From an uncultured Bacteroidales bacterium (GTDB taxonomy: Bacteria > Bacteroidota > Bacteroidia > Bacteroidales > WCHB1-69), in contig CAMKLG010000026.1 of NCBI GenBank assembly GCA_946413585.1, positions 1-42,188 on the forward strand: a stretch of 42,188 nt of DNA, in the 5' to 3' direction. Positions 1-6,509 of the stretch are shown piece after piece. Position 1 is the stretch's first letter. Every line of letters begins with the position of its first letter. The notes below the pieces were generated by a model, which saw only the letters and a program-made list of their open reading frames with translations, had not been told where the DNA came from and did not search any database. The translations under genes and the position numbers were made by a program.

Positions 1-127
1 CGTCATCAGTCGCTATATCAGCCAAATGGCGTCTTTCCTACGAGCATGAAGTCCTAGTACAATTTGCTTTTCACTGCCAAAATTAACGAAAACAGGTAGA
101 TGAAGCTGTATTTCTTCTTTGGCATAA

Positions 128-1273
128 TCACTTTATTGCTTGGTTAGGGATACTCGGCAATCCTTGTCTTTGAATATATGAAGAATATTTTTGTTGTATT
201 TTGGTGAAGAACGGAGGTAAGAGACGACCACATCGACAACCTTTTATCTCATTCCATTTTTTGATGGTGAGTTTTCTCAAAGAAAAGCAAATTATTTTCC
301 CATCAATAAATGCCACATAACAGTTATTGATTTTTTCTTGGAATTCTCCTTTAGAAAACTTTATTTCATCCTCTGATTCTGAATTAATTTTTGTCTCATC
401 TATAACATCTCCCTTCAAAAGATATAAATCTTTTTTCTCTCTTATTATATCACAATCAGGACGAATATTGATATAATAGTTATCTTCTATCAAATAAATG
501 TCTCCTGCAAACGGATAATCAGGCAACTTGTTGTTCGGAATAAAACGCTCACATTCTAAAATTTTGCGCACTTCCTCTTTTGTGATGCCTTCCTTTTCCA
601 AACTAATTATATCGTTGTCAAATTCTGGAAAAACAATACGATAAGACAAATTGTTTTGTAATGAATTCATCAATTCCCAATTTTTGTCACCGCCATCATC
701 TTGAATTGCTTTCGTTAGCACTGACGGCCAAAAGGGATGTGTTGAACTCAATTCAGATAGCATAATTGTTTTGGCCTCTCTTGTCGCTTTTTCCCATTCT
801 TTTAACACATATATAGAGGGTGTTGTTTTCAGCCAAGACTCTATTTCTCTGAAGAGTTTTTCTACAGTATCTAATTCATCTTTCTTTTTGATGAAAATGG
901 GGCTGTTTTCTGATGTGATTCCATTTTCTGAAAGAGCCACTTCTATTGTATGTGGGTCTTCATCGCTAAATATGAACAAAGGGATGAAACAAGTTTCCTT
1001 CAGTTTCTTAAGAAATATAATGTTGTCATCAATTGTAGCTTTTGGTATAGGATGCACCCCGCTAAGATTCCAGTCTAAGATCAAAAAACTGATAGAATGA
1101 AGTTTAGAAATAACCTCATCATCGGGTAAGTCCTCAAATTGAAGCAGAGGAATGTGTTTGCTCTCGATGGATTGAACAATTTTTTGAATGCCATTAGGTG
1201 TCTGATTATCATCGTGGATTGCTTCATCAATTACAACACCTATACCTGAAAAAAGCTGTACAATATCAGTCAT
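128..1273 (-). CDS. Receiver-like response protein, third gene of a DNA-methyltransferase/GHKL operon
   Basis: This 381-residue protein has an N-terminal segment that reads like a two-component receiver. It has acidic residues D16/E17 and D21/D22, a hydrophobic strand ending in an aspartate (LILDWNLSG, D67) at the usual phosphoacceptor place, a serine in FSDED (about 103) and lysines at about 129-131 where receivers carry the conserved Lys. The remaining two thirds show no catalytic motif I recognise; the end contains GCRCGRLLPP followed by a basic, Gln-rich stretch. It overlaps the upstream GHKL gene by 8 nt (start 1273, upstream stop at 1266), so translation is probably coupled. I infer that it is phosphorylated or otherwise controlled by the histidine-kinase-like module of that neighbour. 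The stop at 128-130 may reflect a frameshift, because an open protein-like frame continues to 13. The receiver assignment is moderately sure; the output function is unknown. Confidence 0.75.
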   Translation of the reverse strand: MTDIVQLFSGIGVVIDEAIHDDNQTPNGIQKIVQSIESKHIPLLQFEDLPDDEVISKLHSISFLILDWNLSGVHPIPKATIDDNIIFLKKLKETCFIPLFIFSDEDPHTIEVALSENGITSENSPIFIKKKDELDTVEKLFREIESWLKTTPSIYVLKEWEKATREAKTIMLSELSSTHPFWPSVLTKAIQDDGGDKNWELMNSLQNNLSYRIVFPEFDNDIISLEKEGITKEEVRKILECERFIPNNKLPDYPFAGDIYLIEDNYYINIRPDCDIIREKKDLYLLKGDVIDETKINSESEDEIKFSKGEFQEKINNCYVAFIDGKIICFSLRKLTIKKWNEIKGCRCGRLLPPFFTKIQQKYSSYIQRQGLPSIPNQAIK

Positions 1274-3530
1274 TTTCTTCTGAATTTACAAAGTTAATAA
1301 CAAAGTTTGCACCCGAGAGGATTTGTTCTGAAGGAATATCAGCCAACGAAATGGAATACCCCATTCTTTGGAGCAGTTGTCTTGCTATATATAATCCCAA
1401 ACCACGCCCATCCTCTTTTCCTGAATAAAAAGCCTCAAAGATATATGGTTTGTCATCGTCACGGATACCAGGTCCGTTGTCGGAAAAAATAACTTGTTGG
1501 TTTTCTCCATCAAGTGTTATGGTAATCCTTTTTTCCACAATATCGGGCATCGCCAACCAATATACGGCGTTATCAAACAAATTGATAAGTAGTTGCAATA
1601 TAACAGCATCGGTACATTTGGCAATAATTGGTGAACCGATTTTATTTACAGAATAATCTATGTGCTCTCTGTTCAAGGTCCGTTTGTAGATTTTCTCCAC
1701 TTTTTCAAGTAAATCCTCAAAACGAATCGGTCTTCTTCTTTGTTTTGAGGACTTGAACATCAATTGAATATCTCTCATTTGGTCCTTCACGAAAGAGAAC
1801 ATTCCCCTGATGGTGTGAAGCTCATTTTCAATTTGTTCGTATGTCAAGACACCACCGTCAATGTCTTTTATGAGATTGTCTATAGCATCCACTCCTTTGG
1901 TCAGCATCATTGACATATCATGAGAAGCGGTTTCCACGGATAACCCTACGGCAGCAAGATCCACAGTGTTGTTGAGTCCATCCTCATAGAACTTTTGTTC
2001 TATTCTGTAAGAATTTACCAAATCACTATAAATTGCCATCGCCTGCGAATCTCCAGACACATAAGGTTTGAGTTCATCGAACTTAGAAGCTGCAACTTTT
2101 AATTGCTTCATTTTTTGCTCCTTTTGTTGGATAACCCTTTCTTGATATTGTCTATATGCGTGTTGACGAATGAATAATAAGAAAGAGTGCAACAACACGA
2201 TAAAATCTCTCGTTGCATTTCCTTCTTCAATCAACCCTTCGCGATTGGTTTTGTCTTTCAGCCTTGGATTGCCTTGTTTAGATATGTCTACAAATCCTAC
2301 GACTTGATCGTTACTTAGATAATCTCCCGCTCGTCCGATTCCGCGCATTTTATCAATTTCAAGCCAGTCGTTATCAGGATCTCCGTATGGAGCAACTCGG
2401 ATATGATCTCGGTACAAATATATCCTATGCTCTTTTACTATAGCTTTTTCTTTTTTATCCAAAAAATAAGGACTTTCTCTATCCGCTGTAAAATCAAAGA
2501 CAAAAAAATTGAATTTGAAATCACCACAAGTTGTATTTCTAATTTCAGTTTCACCAAATAGATTAAGTTCTGCAAATCGATCTTTGAAGAATTTTAATCC
2601 TGAAATCTGGCTATCTTTGAGAGACAATGTATACGGAGCACCATTTGCCTTGTAGGTGAATTTTCCTTCTTTTTCTATGTAAGAACCATTCGTTATTTTA
2701 AGAACAGCTGAATTTTCTAATAGGGAAGACAACTCTTTAATGGTTTCATCAGAATATAATAACCTATCCCCATTACATTCGAAGCCAATTTCAAATTGAT
2801 CTTCTTTTTTCTTTTCTGAAAAGATTTTCTCAAAAATAGATTCGAGTTTCTGAGACTCAGCATTTACTGTCTTTATCTTGTCGAAGTTCCATTCGCCTTT
2901 TAAATCCGAGATTTCTATTATCGTGCCATGATCATTATCTTTCTCGAATACGGAGTTGTTAACTATGACTCTTCTTTCTATTAAATAAATCGGCATCTGT
3001 TCAGAAACAGGAATGCTAATATCATCAATGAAGAGTTTTTTCTCTTCCCCTCTTTCTGTTAAAAAGTCATCGTCATATTGTGATAAATTGTAATCGATGA
3101 TATATTCCTTATTATGTCCTTCCGGCCTGGTTATGATTCGAATGTTTCTGCCCAGTTTTAATATTGCGAATCTGCCAATACCTTTTTCTCCTTGTATGAT
3201 TCGTTGTTTTTTGGGTGTCGTTTTGACTTCATCTTCATTTTTGTTTTTTTTATTTGGAGTAGCAGGATTCATCCAACTGTCTTCAATTACTTTCATGTCC
3301 ATACCACAACCATTGTCCTCGATTATTATTTTCGAGTTCGGAGTTTTAAATAAGCCATTCTTATTCTTATCAAAGCCAAAGTTGACAAAACTTACTTTGA
3401 CCCAATCTGCATCTGCATCATAAGAGTTCTTAATGAGTTCTGCTAACGCAATTTGCTCATTCTTTATGAGTTGTTCGCCAAGCATGGTGAGCAAACGCGC
3501 GTATGGTCTTATTTTCAATGTCTTATCCAT
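1266..3530 (-). CDS. Dual GHKL ATPase: MORC/Hsp90-like N-terminal module plus histidine-kinase-like C-terminal module
   Basis: The 754-residue product has two complete Bergerat (GHKL) ATP-binding folds. The first has an N-box ELIKNSYDADAD (31-42), G1 box EDNGCGM (71-77) and G2 box GEKGIGRFA (114-122), the pattern of MORC, MutL and Hsp90-type ATPases. The second has N-box NLFDNAVYW (650-658), G1 DNGPGI (684-689) and G2 GRGLGLYIAR (708 on), the pattern of sensor kinases. Between them lies a helical segment with ASHDMS, where His537 could be the H-box histidine. No transmembrane segment or signal peptide is seen, so it should be cytosolic. It starts 3 nt after the methyltransferase stop and overlaps the receiver gene by 8 nt. 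MORC/MutL-like ATPases are known in restriction-modification loci. Coupling such an ATPase to a kinase core suggests that DNA or nucleotide state is sensed and passed to the receiver, which is inference. Confidence 0.88.
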   Translation of the reverse strand: MDKTLKIRPYARLLTMLGEQLIKNEQIALAELIKNSYDADADWVKVSFVNFGFDKNKNGLFKTPNSKIIIEDNGCGMDMKVIEDSWMNPATPNKKNKNEDEVKTTPKKQRIIQGEKGIGRFAILKLGRNIRIITRPEGHNKEYIIDYNLSQYDDDFLTERGEEKKLFIDDISIPVSEQMPIYLIERRVIVNNSVFEKDNDHGTIIEISDLKGEWNFDKIKTVNAESQKLESIFEKIFSEKKKEDQFEIGFECNGDRLLYSDETIKELSSLLENSAVLKITNGSYIEKEGKFTYKANGAPYTLSLKDSQISGLKFFKDRFAELNLFGETEIRNTTCGDFKFNFFVFDFTADRESPYFLDKKEKAIVKEHRIYLYRDHIRVAPYGDPDNDWLEIDKMRGIGRAGDYLSNDQVVGFVDISKQGNPRLKDKTNREGLIEEGNATRDFIVLLHSFLLFIRQHAYRQYQERVIQQKEQKMKQLKVAASKFDELKPYVSGDSQAMAIYSDLVNSYRIEQKFYEDGLNNTVDLAAVGLSVETASHDMSMMLTKGVDAIDNLIKDIDGGVLTYEQIENELHTIRGMFSFVKDQMRDIQLMFKSSKQRRRPIRFEDLLEKVEKIYKRTLNREHIDYSVNKIGSPIIAKCTDAVILQLLINLFDNAVYWLAMPDIVEKRITITLDGENQQVIFSDNGPGIRDDDKPYIFEAFYSGKEDGRGLGLYIARQLLQRMGYSISLADIPSEQILSGANFVINFVNSEEND

Positions 3531-3533
3531 AGT

Positions 3534-4907
3534 CTATTTCTTCATTATCAAAATGTACTCATTCGGATACACCTTCTTGCAATTTGGGTTGTCCAGTTTC
3601 GTGAATTTCCCCGTTTTGACATCTCTCAAGGTGGGCATCAATTTGTGGGGAATGCTTCTCTTGATTACTTCTATTCTGTGTAATCCCGAGTTTTTTAGAA
3701 ATTCGTAGAAAACCTCGGCGGATTTGATATCGACATCCTTAATCTTGGTGTTTCCAATCACAATGCACGCGTGACCGTCAGGAACAAGGATGCGGGCCAT
3801 TTCTGTTGCAACATCTTGCATATCGTTGAAATACTGGGCAACATCTTGCGCAATATGCTTGCTTTTTTGGGCCAATGCATACACGATGTCCTGTGCTTGC
3901 TCACTGCCTCTCACCTCCAAAGAGGTGTTCCCCGAATAGGATGTTCCTATGAATTGCTTTCTGAATTCAGACATGCTGGAAACATACTCCATCCAATAGG
4001 CTGTTAATTGGTGAATGTCCGCATATTCGTATGAGGTCACGTATGGGGGTGATGTGATAATCATGTCAACGGATTCAGACTTGAGTTGTGTTTTACGGGC
4101 ATCCTTCAAAAGAATATCGCAAGGCACATCCAAATAACCCTTTTTGTTTAGATCATTGTAAAACTCCTCATTGCTTTTCATCATTTTCTGGCAATGACGT
4201 TTAAACTCGTCAAACGGATCTGGGATGTTTTTGTTAGGATCCACTTGGGGTTTTGTGCTCGATTGAAGCCAACGGGAACAATTCTTCAAAATGTGAGAGA
4301 TGCAGACATAAAAGAACTCCTTTGTGAAATCTTCAGCTATCAATTCGTGAACTATGTCAAAGAGGAAAGCAATTTTAGATTTTTCTTGAGGCTTGAACCA
4401 ATAGTCAAGTCTCTCGTGCTTTTGTATATCTGAGTAATTTGCTTCGTTAAATTCATCAAACTGCGCAATCAAATTTTCGTATGATAGTTGAAGTGTTTCA
4501 GGAATTATCGGAGTCGTTTTAACTCGAGTGATAAGTTGAGCTACAGGATTGATGTCCGTTCCGATTGAACGTTTCCCATGTACTTTGGCTTCAACTAATG
4601 TCGTTCCACATCCAGCAAACAGATCTGCGATGACATTACAGTTGGCAGGAGAATGATCTTCGATAATTTTTTTCACCACATTGGGTAAGAACTTTGCAGG
4701 ATAACGATGGTATCCATGGGTCAATTGCTCAACTGAGCGAATGCTGTCAAAAGCCCAATCGGGATTAACAGGGATGTCGTCAAAATCAATATAAGTTTTT
4801 TTGATATCCAAATCAGATTGGACAGCACCCGACAACCCTCCCGTTCCCGCGAAAAGGTCTATCACCGTGGGGGTGTCACTCGCTCTATGTGTTTGATTTG
4901 CCAACAT
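3534..4907 (-). CDS. DNA methyltransferase, N4-cytosine/N6-adenine type, with a duplicated motif I at the N-terminus
   Basis: This 457-residue protein has SAM-binding motif I DLFAGCGTT (95-103) after a HGYHRYPAKFLP block (64-75), followed by GTDINPVA (116-123), and the catalytic motif TSPPY (285-289). This is the beta-type N4-cytosine or N6-adenine DNA methyltransferase layout with FxGxGxT and (D/N/S)PP(Y/F). Unusually, residues 15-26 (VIDLFAGTGGLS) look like motif I of a C5-cytosine methyltransferase, so two motif-I sequences lie 78 residues apart. The initiating Met belongs to this C5-like stretch, and no other Met precedes the YPAKF block. The gene heads the three-gene operon. It may mark self DNA or supply the signal read by the GHKL partner. 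No restriction nuclease is visible in the window, so a classical R-M pair is not shown. Target sequence unknown. Confidence 0.9.
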   Translation of the reverse strand: MLANQTHRASDTPTVIDLFAGTGGLSGAVQSDLDIKKTYIDFDDIPVNPDWAFDSIRSVEQLTHGYHRYPAKFLPNVVKKIIEDHSPANCNVIADLFAGCGTTLVEAKVHGKRSIGTDINPVAQLITRVKTTPIIPETLQLSYENLIAQFDEFNEANYSDIQKHERLDYWFKPQEKSKIAFLFDIVHELIAEDFTKEFFYVCISHILKNCSRWLQSSTKPQVDPNKNIPDPFDEFKRHCQKMMKSNEEFYNDLNKKGYLDVPCDILLKDARKTQLKSESVDMIITSPPYVTSYEYADIHQLTAYWMEYVSSMSEFRKQFIGTSYSGNTSLEVRGSEQAQDIVYALAQKSKHIAQDVAQYFNDMQDVATEMARILVPDGHACIVIGNTKIKDVDIKSAEVFYEFLKNSGLHRIEVIKRSIPHKLMPTLRDVKTGKFTKLDNPNCKKVYPNEYILIMKK

Positions 4908-4932
4908 TTATCGCTAATTTAAATGAAGCCCG

Positions 4933-4940
4933 CAAAAATA
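4933..4940 (-). promoter_or_regulatory. -7 element of the methyltransferase operon promoter
   Basis: Reading the minus strand, TATTTTTG fits the Bacteroidota -7 consensus TAnnTTTG and lies 26 nt upstream of the methyltransferase start codon. I do not see a clear -33 TTTG. It implies that the three-gene operon is transcribed from its own promoter rather than only by read-through from the hypothetical gene that ends at 4978. Confidence 0.5.
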
Positions 4941-4977
4941 CGCATTTTTTCTTTTATCTCCGCAGCGTTTTTCCCAA

Positions 4978-5595
4978 TTACAAAATATCCTCCGCCACTT
5001 CTTCCTCGCTTATCGAATACTTCCCCATCAGCCTCTGCACCAGCCAGATGACCTCTTCCTTTTCGAGCTTGTAACTCAAGACATCGTAGTAAGCGGTTGC
5101 TGCGTGGTTCCACTTGTAGGACATCACCGGCCCGGGCTCACGGCCTCTCACGAGAAAGTCGGAGAAGTCGGGCGCTTTCTGCCATTCAGGTAGTGTGCCA
5201 TCGGCTTCAATGGTGAGTTCCAGATAATCGCCGAAGCCCATGTCGTACGGGGGAATCAGGGCGCTGGGGACGTAACCTTGGATCTGCCAAAGCGGTTTCA
5301 TGTCATTGTCATACAAGGTGTAGGTGCCTTCGTCGCGCACCTTTGCCCAAACATGCAAATAGCCATGGCTTTCATCCCAGCCTTTCAGCTTGTGCTCCCT
5401 TAAATCCACCCAAAACTCCAATAGTTTGGTCTTTTCGTCGTACATCGGGGGTGCTAAAGATTCGTCACACTCAAATTCTGACATCAGACCGTCGTCGAAG
5501 GAGACCATCGTGTGATTGTCGCGTTTGTCGTAAGGGATAGAAATCCGGAGGAATCGAACCTCGTTTTCAAGTTTTTCTTTTAATGTTGTACTCAT
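4978..5595 (-). CDS. Hypothetical acidic cytosolic protein
   Basis: This 205-residue protein is rich in Asp, Glu and Trp, with no signal peptide or transmembrane segment. I do not recognise the family. Visible features are a basic start (STTLKEKLENEVRFLRI), a central region of likely beta strands (LLEFWVDLREHKLKGW, YLHVWAKVRDEGTYTLY, then QGYVPSALIPPYD) and an acidic helical tail (EKEEVIWLVQRLMGKYS then SEEEVAEDIL). It lies 70 nt upstream of the methyltransferase start on the same strand. However, it has a higher GC content by eye than the operon and has its own promoter with a leader hairpin, so membership in the defence-like module is unproven. The ATG at 5595 is supported by the leader and an open frame with normal codon use. 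Confidence 0.75.
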   Translation of the reverse strand: MSTTLKEKLENEVRFLRISIPYDKRDNHTMVSFDDGLMSEFECDESLAPPMYDEKTKLLEFWVDLREHKLKGWDESHGYLHVWAKVRDEGTYTLYDNDMKPLWQIQGYVPSALIPPYDMGFGDYLELTIEADGTLPEWQKAPDFSDFLVRGREPGPVMSYKWNHAATAYYDVLSYKLEKEEVIWLVQRLMGKYSISEEEVAEDIL

Positions 5596-5701
5596 AGGTT
5601 TATGTTTTTGGTTTATAAATAGTGGTCAAATGACTGGTTGTTTTTCGATGTTCTTTGTCTTTTTTTGTTTCCTTTCAAATATTTTGTTTTCAACACGTTA
5701 T

Positions 5702-5729
5702 AACCACAAACAAATAATTGCTTGTGGTT
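5702..5729 (-). promoter_or_regulatory. Leader hairpin upstream of the hypothetical gene
   Basis: An inverted repeat has 12-nt arms (5702-5713 and 5718-5729) and a 4-nt loop. As minus-strand RNA, the single non-Watson-Crick position becomes a G-U pair. It begins only a few bases after the -7 element at 5732-5739, so the transcript would start in or next to this stem. It could stabilise the 5' end or act as an operator. No U-run follows, so it is not an intrinsic terminator. Confidence 0.45.
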
Positions 5730-5731
5730 TG

Positions 5732-5768
5732 CAAATATACATTATTTTAATATTCGAAAACAAAAACA
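5732..5768 (-). promoter_or_regulatory. Bacteroidota-type promoter for the hypothetical gene
   Basis: On the minus strand, TATATTTG (5732-5739) matches the -7 consensus TAnnTTTG. A TTTG lies about 21 nt further upstream within a T-rich run, in the right range for a -33 box. The predicted start of transcription is near 5726, giving a leader of about 130 nt before the ATG at 5595. Confidence 0.5.
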
Positions 5769-5809
5769 AAAAAAAGACTTGAAAAAATTTTGTTCCCATG
5801 CGTAATGAT

Positions 5810-5849
5810 GTTTACAGGCTTACACGCTTACGGGCTTACTGGCTTACTG
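5810..5849. repeat. Tandem 8-bp repeat (GCTTACNN)
   Basis: Four consecutive octamers, gcttacac, gcttacgg, gcttactg and gcttactg, occupy 5818-5849. They are preceded by a degenerate unit gtttacag at 5810-5817. The array lies in the 421-bp spacer between the hypothetical gene and the methyltransferase-like membrane protein and does not code for anything convincing. Confidence 0.85.
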
Positions 5850-5858
5850 GCAAGGGGT

Positions 5859-5898
5859 TGGCAAGTATATGGCAAGTATATGGCAAGTATATGGCAAG
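5859..5898. repeat. Tandem 11-bp repeat (TGGCAAGTATA)
   Basis: Three exact copies of TGGCAAGTATA start at 5859, 5870 and 5881, followed by a partial fourth at 5892. Further GGCAA words follow to about 5960. It is directly next to the octamer array, so two minisatellites with different unit lengths adjoin. The rest of this spacer (5596-6016) holds the promoter and hairpin described separately, and I see nothing else in it. Confidence 0.88.
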
Positions 5899-6016
5899 CT
5901 CAACCAAGGCTTTGGACTTGGCAAATTCTTGGCAACTACTGTATGACTACTTGCCTGATACTTGGGTAAGAGGGTCGAGCACTTTGCCCGAAACTTTGAT
6001 GCGGCGGTGAGGGATG

Positions 6017-6508
6017 TCACCCTTTTGGCCAAAACCTTCCCGTCCGCCGGCAGTATTCCTCGTACTCCGTGCCGAAGTCTCGGAGGAGGCGTTTTTCCTC
6101 GCTGCGGACCTGCAGGAGCATGATGGCGATGAAGGCCGCGAAGACCAGCAAGGCCTGCCAGGTCCAAAGGCAGAAGCAGACGCCGGCGTAATAGACAAAA
6201 CTGCCGGTCAACATGGGGTTGCGGCTCATACGGTAGGGACCTTCGGTCATCAGATGGCGGGTGCGGGGCGCGACCTCGTGTCCGAAGGCATCCATCGGGT
6301 TGCCGTCGCCTTTGTGCCGCATATAGACGATGGACCAGACACTTAGCGCGATGCCTAGTACCGCAAACACTACGGCAATCACTATCCGCCAGACAGGTAT
6401 CCCCCAAAAATCGGGTCTGCCAGAGGCCAGCCACATTACGGTCGGAATCAACAGCACGAACATCAAACCGCCGAGTACGTAGCCGGCAATTTCTCTCAGT
6501 TTCTTCAT
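6017..6508 (-). CDS. Isoprenylcysteine carboxyl methyltransferase-like (ICMT/PEMT family) membrane protein
   Basis: The 163-residue protein has hydrophobic segments at about 8-30, 40-62 and 103-134. It carries the family signature EGPYRMSRNPM (89-99), with SAM-contacting residues typical of ICMT/phospholipid-methyltransferase-like proteins, then RSEEKRLL and GTEYEEYCRRTGRFWP near the C-terminus (the EE and Tyr-Arg motifs of the family). Bacterial members methylate lipids or other small hydrophobic substrates; the substrate here is unknown. The start lies 1 nt after the stop of the ThrE-like gene, so the two are almost certainly co-translated. A 196-residue open frame overlapping this gene on the same strand is Arg/Pro-rich and is a frame shadow. 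Confidence 0.85.
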   Translation of the reverse strand: MKKLREIAGYVLGGLMFVLLIPTVMWLASGRPDFWGIPVWRIVIAVVFAVLGIALSVWSIVYMRHKGDGNPMDAFGHEVAPRTRHLMTEGPYRMSRNPMLTGSFVYYAGVCFCLWTWQALLVFAAFIAIMLLQVRSEEKRLLRDFGTEYEEYCRRTGRFWPKG

Positions 6509-6509
6509 A

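Noticed and set aside
123-125. A separate small gene starting at the ATG at 125 (minus strand), downstream of the receiver
   Set aside because: That frame (MPKKKYSFIYLFSLILAVKSKLY) stops after 23 codons; the neighbouring frame is better explained as a C-terminal extension of the receiver.
5810-5898. A short CRISPR array
   Set aside because: The units are 8 and 11 bp, contiguous and without spacers, so they are simple tandem repeats.
5844-6434. A 196-residue open frame in the minus strand overlapping the ICMT-like gene
   Set aside because: Its translation is Arg/Pro/His-rich and runs through tandem repeats; the 163-residue frame has membrane segments and family motifs and abuts the ThrE gene.
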